NCBI GenBank assembly: GCA_016209995.1
Contig: JACQVC010000472.1
Coordinates: 1-5,283, forward strand
Direction: 5' to 3'
From: Gemmatimonadota bacterium
Lineage (GTDB): Bacteria > Gemmatimonadota > Gemmatimonadetes > Longimicrobiales > Gaopeijiaceae
DNA length: 5,283 bases
Shown here one piece after another: positions 1-4,861 of this stretch; positions within the stretch are counted from its first letter, which is position 1, and every line of letters begins with the position of its first letter. The notes under the pieces are model-generated. The model saw only the letters and a program-made list of their open reading frames with translations, was not told where the DNA came from and made no database searches. The position numbers were made by a program, and so were the translations under genes.

Positions 1-39
1 GATACGCATCACGGTCCTCGACAGAGAAAGGAACGCCAC

Positions 40-462
40 ATGAACGCGCGCAGCGTGGGATGGAGGAACCGGCTGTTCGGCTGGAGCCTGATGCTGGTGG
101 GCATTCTCGGCGGCATGGCGCTTGGCGCCTGGGTCTTTGACGGTCCGATCCCGGCGCCGGCGCGGTTTGCCGACTACGCCTCGCTGCCAAGGCGACTGCT
201 CCGCTTTTCGCACATCGCCGCGATGGCGCTTGGGATGGTGAACATCCTGTACGGCCATGAAGTTGATCGCCTGCGCGTGTCGGAGAGGGCCCGCCGGGTC
301 GCGTCCGTGAGCATGATGCTGTCGGGTGTGCTGATGCCGATCGTCCTGGCACTGGCGGCCTTTCAGATCGACTGGAAGTGGGGGCTCCCAGTGCCGGCGA
401 CGGCGGCGTTCGTGGCATTGGCTGTTCTCGTCTACGGGTTGTCACAGGGAGATGCCTCATGA
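40..462 (+). CDS. Small four-helix integral membrane protein, function unknown
   Basis: I do not recognise a characterised family. The 140-residue protein shows four hydrophobic segments at about residues 13-33, 54-72, 87-108 and 115-134, so it should sit in the cytoplasmic membrane. A basic stretch (RRLLRFSH, residues 51-58) precedes helix 2, which contains His58. A charged loop (about 73-87) lies between helices 2 and 3. The ATG is supported by AAAGGA at 27-32 with 7 bases of spacing. Its stop overlaps the start of the radical SAM gene as ATGA (459-462), so the two are almost certainly translationally coupled. By context it may be a membrane partner, transporter or anchor for the radical SAM/carrier-protein pathway; that is inference. 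Only 39 bases lie upstream, so whether it is the first gene of the operon cannot be told. Confidence 0.85.
   Translation: MNARSVGWRNRLFGWSLMLVGILGGMALGAWVFDGPIPAPARFADYASLPRRLLRFSHIAAMALGMVNILYGHEVDRLRVSERARRVASVSMMLSGVLMPIVLALAAFQIDWKWGLPVPATAAFVALAVLVYGLSQGDAS
446..462 (+). promoter_or_regulatory. Ribosome binding site and ATGA overlap fixing the radical SAM start
   Basis: AGGGAG at 446-451 lies 7 bases before the ATG at 459. The same ATG overlaps the TGA of the upstream membrane gene. This decides the start against a 27-codon longer in-frame reading beginning at 378, which would run deep inside the membrane gene and add residues unlike the family N-terminus. Confidence 0.8.
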
Positions 463-1784
463 ACATTGGCTTGATCGCCATGTCTGGCGTGCGTGTGAAA
501 ACGGCGGAACTGGCGGCGCTCGGGGTCACGCTGCCAGGCTTCGTGAACCGCGGGAAGGTGATCGCATCGTTACCGTCGCTCGGACTGTTGGTCGTGGCGG
601 CCCTGACGCCGCCGGAACACGAGGTGTCCTATCTCGAGATTGCTGATATTCGGCAGGTGGCCAGCCTGCCGGACTTCGATCTGGTGGGCATCTCCTCGTT
701 CACAGCCCAGATCGACGAAGCCTATGCGGTGGCGGACCAGTACCGCGCACGCGGGACGACGGTCGTGCTGGGCGGTACGCACGTCACGCTGCTGCCAGAT
801 GAGGCACTGCAGCACGCCGATGCCGTCGTCTGGGGCGGGGCGGAGGACACGTGGCCGCAACTGCTGAACGACTACGCCGCGGGCACGTTGAAGGCCAGGT
901 ATCGAGGATCGAATCGAGGCTTCTACACCGAAGTCGATCCGATTCTTCCACGGTTCGAGCTGCTGGTCGGCAGGCCGTATAACCGGATCACGATCCAGAC
1001 GTCTCGCGGGTGTCCGCTGGACTGCGATTTCTGCGCCGAATCGAAGATCTTCACGCCGCGATTTGACCAAAAGCCCGTTGCCGCGGTCGAGAAGGAGCTG
1101 AAACGGATCGTCCAGCTCTTCGATCGGCCCTTCCTTGAATTCGCCGACGACAACACGTTCGTCAACCGGAGCTGGTCGAAGGAGTTTCTGCGAATGCTCG
1201 CCCCGTGTGGTCTGCGCTGGTTCACGGAAACGGACCTCCGCGTGGCCGACGATGCGGAGCTGCCGGGTCTGCTCTATGGCGCCGGCTGCTATCAGGTCCT
1301 CATTGGTCTCGAGAGCCCGCGCGGAGAGAGCCTGGAGGGCATCGAGCGGTCCAACTGGAAGGCCAAACGCCGGGGAGATTACCTGCGGGCGATCGAGCGA
1401 CTCCAGTCCGCCGGTGTCACCGTCAACGGCTGCTTCATCGTGGGTCTCGACTCCGATACGCCGGACATCTTTGAGGAGATTCGAGATTTCGTGCGCGAGT
1501 CTGGACTGCTTGAGGTGCAGGTGACCGTGCTCACGCCGTTTCCCGGGACGCGGCTGTACGACCGGCTCAGGACAGAGCATCGGTTGCTCCAGGAGCGCTT
1601 CTGGGATCGGTGCACGCTGTTCGACGTCACCTTCCGTCCGAAGCAGATGACCGTCGACGAGCTCGAGGCCGGCCTGCGGTGGTTGTTTACGGAGCTCTAC
1701 ACCGAGGAGATGCTGCACAATCGTCGTCGGCGGTACATCGACATCATCAAGGCGCTTCCGGAAAGGGCTGAGGCGGATGCATGA
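459..1784 (+). CDS. Radical SAM enzyme with B12-binding-like N-terminal domain
   Basis: This 441-residue protein has a Rossmann-like N-terminal domain (about 1-150) of the B12-binding radical SAM class, recognisable from 'GISSFTAQ', 'VVLGGTHVTLLPDEA' and 'VVWGGAED'. The radical SAM barrel (about 175-390) carries C185-P-L-D-C189-D-F-C192, the CX3CX2C motif that holds the [4Fe-4S] cluster and reduces S-adenosylmethionine to a 5'-deoxyadenosyl radical. It also has the 'IGLES' strand at 282-286 and 'TPFPGT' at 359-364. The C-terminal part ('FRPKQM', then 'ELYTEEMLHNRRRR') resembles the extension seen in DUF4070/Hpn-type relatives. The cobalamin-binding DxHxxG motif is not visible in the N-terminal domain, so cobalamin use is uncertain. 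It sits between a membrane protein and an acyl carrier protein, each joined by a 4-base overlap, which suggests a carrier-bound or lipid-like substrate (inference). The exact reaction cannot be named. Confidence 0.93.
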   Translation: MNIGLIAMSGVRVKTAELAALGVTLPGFVNRGKVIASLPSLGLLVVAALTPPEHEVSYLEIADIRQVASLPDFDLVGISSFTAQIDEAYAVADQYRARGTTVVLGGTHVTLLPDEALQHADAVVWGGAEDTWPQLLNDYAAGTLKARYRGSNRGFYTEVDPILPRFELLVGRPYNRITIQTSRGCPLDCDFCAESKIFTPRFDQKPVAAVEKELKRIVQLFDRPFLEFADDNTFVNRSWSKEFLRMLAPCGLRWFTETDLRVADDAELPGLLYGAGCYQVLIGLESPRGESLEGIERSNWKAKRRGDYLRAIERLQSAGVTVNGCFIVGLDSDTPDIFEEIRDFVRESGLLEVQVTVLTPFPGTRLYDRLRTEHRLLQERFWDRCTLFDVTFRPKQMTVDELEAGLRWLFTELYTEEMLHNRRRRYIDIIKALPERAEADA

Positions 1785-2041
1785 CGCACCCATCTACGGA
1801 ACAACGACTGCGGCACATCGTCGCGCACGTCGCGCACGTGCCACCCGACTCCTTCGCTCTCGACGATGAGCTGGCCATCGAGCTGGGATTGGACTCGCTC
1901 TCGGTCTTGCGGGTTGTCGCGGGAGTCGAGCGGGAGTTCGGAATGACCATCGAAGACGAGCGGCTGCACGACCTGCAAACGCTCCGCGCCATACTCGTGT
2001 ACCTGGAGCAGGCAGCCGGAGCCGGCCCACACACCGCGTGA
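1781..2041 (+). CDS. Acyl carrier protein (phosphopantetheine-binding)
   Basis: This is an 86-residue free-standing carrier protein of normal ACP length. The core is 'IELGLDSLSVLRVVAGVE', in which Ser39 of the DSL motif should accept the 4'-phosphopantetheine arm; acidic residues follow in 'FGMTIEDE'. An ACP carries acyl or aminoacyl groups as thioesters in the cytoplasm. The ATG overlaps the radical SAM stop (ATGA, 1781-1784), with GAGG at 1770-1773 giving 7 bases of spacing. No ketosynthase, adenylation or acyltransferase gene is present in the window, so this is unlikely to be the housekeeping fatty-acid ACP (inference). More likely it is dedicated to the adjacent radical SAM enzyme or to genes off the left edge. 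Its stop overlaps a GTG (2038-2041) that opens the remnant peptidase gene. Confidence 0.93.
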   Translation: MTHPSTEQRLRHIVAHVAHVPPDSFALDDELAIELGLDSLSVLRVVAGVEREFGMTIEDERLHDLQTLRAILVYLEQAAGAGPHTA

Positions 2042-2300
2042 GCTTCCGTTTGACCACTCCTGAGCGGGTTGCGACCGTCCGCGTGGATCCCACGCGCCTG
2101 GAGACGCAGGTCCGTGTTCTTTCGGAGAAGCCGGCTTGACCGAACTCGCGCACCTGCTGGACAGGTTGCCCCTCCGGGCCCGTGTCGAACGGGTGGCCTT
2201 CACGCTTGAGGAACCGACAACGCCGGAGGGCCTTGGCCTCTTCCGCGGACCCTATGGTGGGAGTGCCATCCATGCCGCTTCGCTGCTGCAGGAAGGCGCC
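2038..2300 (+). pseudogene. Remnant of an M28-family zinc peptidase, internally deleted and 3'-truncated
   Basis: Two coding-like frames with high third-position GC follow the ACP. The first starts at the GTG of a GTGA overlap and reads 33 codons ('VDPTRLETQVRVLSEKPA', stop 2137-2139), which resembles the N-terminus of M28 peptidases. The second, shifted by one base, reads 'AGLTELAHLLDRLPL' from 2130, then 'RVERVAFTLEEP', then 'GGSAIHAASLLQEG' up to about 2297. This matches the M28 stretch 'GxxxLLELARLL ... VAFTLEEPP ... MGSAVHAxxL', where Glu-Glu supplies the catalytic base and a zinc ligand. The roughly 100 residues expected between these parts, including the His and Asp zinc ligands, are missing. 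Everything after the GSAIHA segment, with the remaining Asp and His ligands, is replaced by HEPN-derived sequence. The frame then runs on to a stop at 2337-2339. The recognition rests on motif memory, not a search. Confidence 0.7.
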
Positions 2301-2575
2301 CACTCCGGTCTCAAACCGAGGCTGTCGGGGAGCACCTGAAAAACGATGTATCGCTGCGTCGGTCGGTAACCGTGGTACCGCAGGGCGGCCAGGCACAGCG
2401 CATGCGCGGCGCCGTATGCGAGATCGAACCGGCTTGCGAGCGAATTCGCCGGATTCTCCGCATCTTTCAGCCGCGCCAGCGCTGACTGTCTGAGGCCATC
2501 GAACTCCGCCGCATCGGGAGGCTCGTGAGCGAGCGGCTTCCCAGGCCCGGCATTGCGGTCAAGCGGCGATGTCAC
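2252..2575 (-). CDS. Truncated HEPN-domain protein, toxin partner of the MNT gene
   Basis: HEPN proteins of the MNT/HEPN class are small helical toxins, usually RNases, controlled by a partner nucleotidyltransferase. Recognisable here are 'AAEFDGLRQSALARLKDAEN', 'SRFDLAYGAAHALCLAAL', 'YHGYRP' and 'RYIVFQVLPDSLGLRPE', the usual N-terminal and central helices of this subfamily. After 'LGLRPE' (about 2303) the family should continue with 'VWRVL...' and a charged RN/RxxxxH-like segment plus about 40 more residues. Instead the frame runs ~15 codons through DNA that on the other strand is the M28 remnant, and stops. The C-terminal catalytic region is absent, so it is probably inactive as a toxin. 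I chose the GTG at 2573-2575, which overlaps the MNT gene by 17 bases; a TTG at 2585-2587 is an alternative 4 codons upstream. Functionally it may be a pseudogene. Confidence 0.75.
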   Translation of the reverse strand: MTSPLDRNAGPGKPLAHEPPDAAEFDGLRQSALARLKDAENPANSLASRFDLAYGAAHALCLAALRYHGYRPTQRYIVFQVLPDSLGLRPEWAPSCSSEAAWMALPP

Positions 2576-2879
2576 GGTCCGATCCAATCAACCAGAGCCT
2601 TGGTCGCTGCAGCACGCGCGTGAGAAACGCGTTATGGTGATGTACGCGCGATTTGAAATCTGCGACGGTGTAGATCGTGGGATTCACCCGGCGCCCGAGA
2701 GTGCGGCTCGCAGATTCGAGGGCCTGAAACACCTCTCCGTGGGTAAGTTCGTCGCTGATGATCAGCACATCGATGTCGCTCTGGGCGGTGTCCCTTTGCG
2801 ATGCGACGGAACCGTACACAAAGGCGGCGGCAATCCTGATATGGGTATTATGACCGGCGAGAAAGGGCCGATGCGTCAC
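2559..2879 (-). CDS. Nucleotidyltransferase (MNT) domain protein, antitoxin-type, N-terminally shortened
   Basis: This 106-residue protein has the minimal nucleotidyltransferase signature 'AFVYGSVASQRDTAQSDIDVLII'-type: Gly23-Ser24 followed by Asp35-x-Asp37 for metal-NTP binding. It continues with 'ALESASRTLGRRVNPTIYT', 'NAFLTRVL' and 'RLWLIGS', all typical of this subfamily. Such proteins neutralise their HEPN partner, in the MntA/HepT example by AMPylation. Relatives I recall are about 190-200 residues, with a winged-helix DNA-binding N-terminus. Here only a GTG start at 2877-2879 is available, because an in-frame TGA lies four codons upstream (2889-2891). Beyond that stop the frame still reads 'YQPLRNQPLLADVPGE' (2939-2892), like the winged-helix/linker segment. 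So this looks like a decayed gene that may still make the catalytic half. It overlaps the HEPN gene, as expected for an operon. Confidence 0.8.
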   Translation of the reverse strand: MTHRPFLAGHNTHIRIAAAFVYGSVASQRDTAQSDIDVLIISDELTHGEVFQALESASRTLGRRVNPTIYTVADFKSRVHHHNAFLTRVLQRPRLWLIGSDRDIAA

Positions 2880-2974
2880 CCAAATCCGTCACTCGCCGGG
2901 CACGTCGGCCAGAAGTGGTTGATTGCGAAGCGGTTGATAGGCGGCCGTTGGGAAAATCCGCGAATCCCTGCCTC
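2880..2974 (-). pseudogene. Relic of the winged-helix N-terminus of the MNT gene
   Basis: Upstream of the MNT start, in the same frame, 'YQPLRNQPLLADVPGE' is followed by TGA (2889-2891). It resembles the 'YQANRxxPxFAEL' segment that follows the winged helix in full-length relatives. Immediately before it, in another frame, 'EAGIRGFSQR' (2974-2945) resembles the preceding '(E)xxGLVxxxRxGN' wing. The pair implies a frameshift near 2945-2940 plus a nonsense change. I could not make out the helix-turn-helix further upstream in any frame. Confidence 0.45.
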
Positions 2975-3096
2975 CCAGCCCACACTCATCCGTTCACCAG
3001 GTCGTCTGCCGAGACAACGCCGATTCCGCGCGTTCACGGGACGTTTGCGAGCGTTGCGGATGTCCACGTCTTTGCGTCCGCCCCACGCCCCGATGT

Positions 3097-3116
3097 GTAA
3101 TACTCAGTTGTATTAC
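3097..3116. promoter_or_regulatory. Perfect inverted repeat, likely RHH antitoxin operator
   Basis: GTAATAC (3097-3103) and GTATTAC (3110-3116) are exact reverse complements separated by TCAGTT. The site is AT-rich in a GC-rich region and ends directly before GAGG. Ribbon-helix-helix antitoxins typically bind such repeats over their own promoter, so it is probably the autoregulatory operator of the gene starting at 3127. TAATAC occurs on both strands within it and could serve as a -10 element. I see no convincing -35 hexamer. Confidence 0.65.
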
Positions 3117-3129
3117 GAGGCTGCCAATG
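3117..3129 (+). promoter_or_regulatory. Ribosome binding site of the RHH antitoxin
   Basis: GAGG at 3117-3120 lies 6 bases before the ATG at 3127 and directly abuts the inverted repeat. A repressor bound there would sit over the transcript start and translation-initiation region. Confidence 0.6.
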
Positions 3130-3399
3130 CCACTGACCGTCCGCTTGACGCCCAAGATCGAACGTGCCCTGAACGCCATGGCCAGGCGCCGCCGGCAAAC
3201 GCGGTCTGACGTCGTTCGCGAAGCCATCGAGCATTACACCACTGGCACCGACAGCGATACCCCGGGGGGGCGCCCGTATCACCTATGGGCTGATGTCATC
3301 GGCATCGTCGGGACTGGCGGACGGGATCCGGGCAAGACGACCGGCGAGCTCTTCACCGAACTCGCCATCCGAAAGGCCCGTGCGCGGCGTCCTCGTTGA
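3127..3399 (+). CDS. vapB: Ribbon-helix-helix (CopG-type) antitoxin, VapB-like
   Basis: The 90-residue protein opens with 'LTVRLTPKIERALNAMARR' and 'QTRSDVVREAIEHY', the strand-helix-turn-helix of a ribbon-helix-helix DNA-binding dimer (residues 3-37). The remainder (about 41-90) has 'YHLWADVIGIVGTGG' and 'DPGKTTGELFTELAIRKARARR', the kind of tail that wraps the toxin and blocks its active site. It should repress its own promoter through the inverted repeat just upstream and neutralise the PIN toxin encoded next. The last 20 bases overlap the toxin gene, giving coupled synthesis. A run of seven G (3264-3270) after four C lies in the linker and is a possible slippage site. The gene appears complete. 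Confidence 0.88.
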   Translation: MPLTVRLTPKIERALNAMARRRRQTRSDVVREAIEHYTTGTDSDTPGGRPYHLWADVIGIVGTGGRDPGKTTGELFTELAIRKARARRPR

Positions 3400-3793
3400 C
3401 GCGGGACCGCTGGTCGCGCTGATCGACGCCGATGACGCGCATCACGACGCGTGCGTCGAGACGCTCAAGAGCCTCGGCGATCCTCTCGTCACGGTCTGGC
3501 CCGCATTCACCGAGGCTATGCATCTGCTGGGTGACTCATGGCGCGGCCAGAAGGCGCTGTGGAGCCGGATCGAGACCGATGCCTTGATGCTCGCGCCTCT
3601 CGATGCCGGCGACGCGCCTCGCATGCGTGAGCTGATGGAGAAGTACCGGGATCTCCCGATGGACCTCGCCGATGCTGCCCTGGTCCGGGTTGCCGAACGC
3701 GAGAGTCTGACTCGGATCTTCACGCTCGACCGGCGGCACTTCTCGATCTACCGGCCCGGACGCCGCCGTCGTCTTGCCATCCTGCCGGCCTGA
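3380..3793 (+). CDS. vapC: PIN-domain ribonuclease toxin, VapC-like
   Basis: PIN toxins are Mg2+-dependent endoribonucleases that cut tRNA, rRNA or mRNA when freed from their antitoxin. The 137-residue protein has the expected acidic residues: Asp7 in 'LVDAGPLVALID', Glu45 in 'FTEAMHLL', Asp95 and Asp98 in 'MDLADAALV', and Asp117 in 'IFTLDRRHF'. Length and motif spacing are those of an intact VapC-type enzyme. I placed the start at the GTG at 3380-3382, preceded by GAAAGG (3371-3376, rather close), because the PIN fold begins at once from there. An ATG 29 codons upstream would add residues read out of frame from the antitoxin gene. It overlaps the antitoxin gene by 20 bases, the usual toxin-antitoxin arrangement. 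The RNA target cannot be told from sequence. Confidence 0.9.
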   Translation: MRGVLVDAGPLVALIDADDAHHDACVETLKSLGDPLVTVWPAFTEAMHLLGDSWRGQKALWSRIETDALMLAPLDAGDAPRMRELMEKYRDLPMDLADAALVRVAERESLTRIFTLDRRHFSIYRPGRRRRLAILPA

Positions 3794-4014
3794 CCGACGC
3801 GCGGGTCCATCGTCGCGGACTTGGGAAGCCGGTGGAGCGGGCCGGCTGCTGAGCCGTGTCGAGTCGGACTCAGAGTACGGTCCGCCTCTCGCTCCTCGGC
3901 TCCGCATTGGCGCCGGATTTCGTCACGGACACGCCTCCCACCGGGTAGGGGTTGCCGATCTCCATCTGCGAGCGGCACCTCTGTTGCCTCTTCTCAGAGA
4001 CCAAGGAGCGTGAC
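3794..4014 (+). other. Intergenic stretch with no recognisable gene
   Basis: Open frames exist on both strands here, but none shows motifs, a ribosome binding site or coding-like composition that I can support. The only structure seen is a GC-rich hairpin (AGCCGG 3827-3832 with CCGGCT 3842-3847, 9-base loop). It lies 34 bases past the toxin stop and has no T-run, so it is at best a weak terminator. The stretch is likely decayed sequence at the right edge of the toxin-antitoxin island. Confidence 0.5.
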
Positions 4015-4223
4015 GTGCCGGTTCCGATCATCGACGTAGTCGCGTGCATCGCGTTCGCCGACTTCCTGTCGGGATGCAGGTCGTGGGGGTTGTGGCGATC
4101 GGCGTGAACGCGAATGACATAGGGATGAGGCCGTCGCGAGTGCCGCGCCTCCCGTGTCATAACGCGGAGCCGTGCGACCGCGATGTGGTGGCGAGCGCTG
4201 TCCCGATGGAGGCACTCGGGTGA
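4015..4223 (+). pseudogene. Broken reading frame upstream of the ceramidase-like gene, possibly a lost membrane lipid desaturase
   Basis: A strong ribosome binding site (AAGGAG, 4003-4008) lies 6 bases before a GTG at 4015. That frame reads 'VPVPIIDVVACIAFADFLSG' and then stops at 4105-4107 after 30 codons. The hydrophobic 'AxxAxADFLSG' pattern resembles the first helix of CarF/TMEM189-type lipid desaturases, which normally continue 'GLVHW'; here it reads 'CRSWGLW'. A second frame, from an ATG at 4074, gives 49 codons whose TGA (4221-4223) overlaps the next gene's GTG as GTGA. That is the arrangement expected at the 3' end of a gene coupled to it. The two frames together look like one gene shortened and frameshifted. 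The family guess is weak; a genuine small peptide is the alternative. Confidence 0.35.
4208..4222 (+). promoter_or_regulatory. Ribosome binding site deciding the GTG start of the ceramidase-like gene
   Basis: GGAGG at 4208-4212 stands 7 bases before GTG 4220-4222, directly ahead of the conserved 'IDLYCER' opening. A longer in-frame reading from 4172 adds 16 residues with no family resemblance and has no comparable site. Confidence 0.75.
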
Positions 4224-4855
4224 TCGACCTGTATTGCGAGCGCACGGGCCCGGGTCTCTGGGCGGAGCCGCTTAACGCGCTCACGAACCTCGCCTACTTT
4301 GCGGCTGCCTGGGCGGTCTGGCGCATCGGTCGCGGGACTGCCGACCCTGGTGCTCGCCTCCTCGTCGGACTGCTGGTCGCAATCGGCACCGGAAGTGCGC
4401 TCTTCCACACGTTTGCGACGCCGTGGGCGCGCGTGCTCGACGTCGTGCCGATCCTGTTGTTCCAGGCGTCATTCCTGTGGCTTTACGGGCGGCGGATCGT
4501 CGGAATCGCACCCGCGCCCCTCGTGGGCGTACTGGCAGGGTTCCTGGTTGCCGCGTACGCCGGCCGGCAGTTCCCGCAACTGCTGAACGGCTCGCTGATG
4601 TACGCGCCGGCGTTTCTGGCCGCGCTCGGCGTCGGCCTTTATCACTCCGGCACGCAGCAGCGCGAACGGCTCACGATTCTGGCCGCGGTTGGCCTTTTCG
4701 TGGCCGCTGTCCTCTCTCGAACAATGGACAATCTCCTCTGCTCGTCCATCCCGATCGGCACACACTTCCTGTGGCACCTGCTGACCGCCTCCGCCCTGTA
4801 CCTGTTTGCCCGGGGGCTGCTGGTCAGCGCATCATCTCGACGGCTCGGCGAGTGA
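4220..4855 (+). CDS. Ceramidase-like CREST-superfamily integral membrane hydrolase
   Basis: The 211-residue multi-helix membrane protein has the full CREST (alkaline ceramidase/PAQR-like) signature. The N-terminal calcium-site region is 'DLYCERTGPGLWAEPLNALT' (Asp3, Glu7, Glu16). Ser59 and His63 are in 'GTGSALFHT', Asp74 in 'VLDVVPI', and His182 and His186 in 'GTHFLWHL'. By analogy with human ACER3 (Ser77, His81, Asp92, His217, His221), three His hold the catalytic zinc and Ser/Asp assist; the spacings Ser-4-His-11-Asp and His-4-His are the same. About seven hydrophobic segments are visible. It should cleave an amide bond in a membrane lipid; ceramide is the family's known substrate, but in bacteria the true one may be another N-acyl lipid. 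It lies 6 bases before an alpha/beta hydrolase gene, so the two are probably co-transcribed. It looks complete. Confidence 0.92.
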   Translation: MIDLYCERTGPGLWAEPLNALTNLAYFAAAWAVWRIGRGTADPGARLLVGLLVAIGTGSALFHTFATPWARVLDVVPILLFQASFLWLYGRRIVGIAPAPLVGVLAGFLVAAYAGRQFPQLLNGSLMYAPAFLAALGVGLYHSGTQQRERLTILAAVGLFVAAVLSRTMDNLLCSSIPIGTHFLWHLLTASALYLFARGLLVSASSRRLGE

Positions 4856-4861
4856 ACCGCC

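Noticed and set aside
570..1793. Minus-strand open frame of 407 codons
   Set aside because: It is fully antisense to the radical SAM gene, whose motifs are unmistakable. It is rich in Arg/Pro/Gln with no domain signature.
1820..1837. Tandem GTCGCGCAC repeat in the ACP gene
   Set aside because: It encodes VAHVAH within helix 1 at normal ACP length, so it is ordinary coding sequence and not an insertion.
1794..2396. Minus-strand open frame of 200 codons spanning the ACP and M28 remnant
   Set aside because: I checked whether it could be the continuation of the HEPN protein in another frame. No RN/RxxxxH-type segment is convincing, and the plus strand explains the sequence better.
2553..3209. 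Long plus-strand open frame of 218 codons
   Set aside because: It lies opposite the MNT/HEPN genes and the relic upstream of them, has no recognisable motif, and overlaps the antitoxin start. It is a GC-driven shadow.
3827..3847. GC-rich hairpin after the PIN toxin gene
   Set aside because: A 6-base stem with a 9-base loop and no following T-run is expected by chance at this GC content; not called as a terminator.
3861..3873. Short palindrome GAGTC-G-GACTC
   Set aside because: Its 5-base arms with a single-base centre do not extend further, and no gene start lies nearby to make an operator plausible.
3870..4160. Minus-strand open frame of 96 codons
   Set aside because: No motif or ribosome binding site was recognised, and the plus-strand start at 4015 with a strong Shine-Dalgarno sequence lies opposite it.
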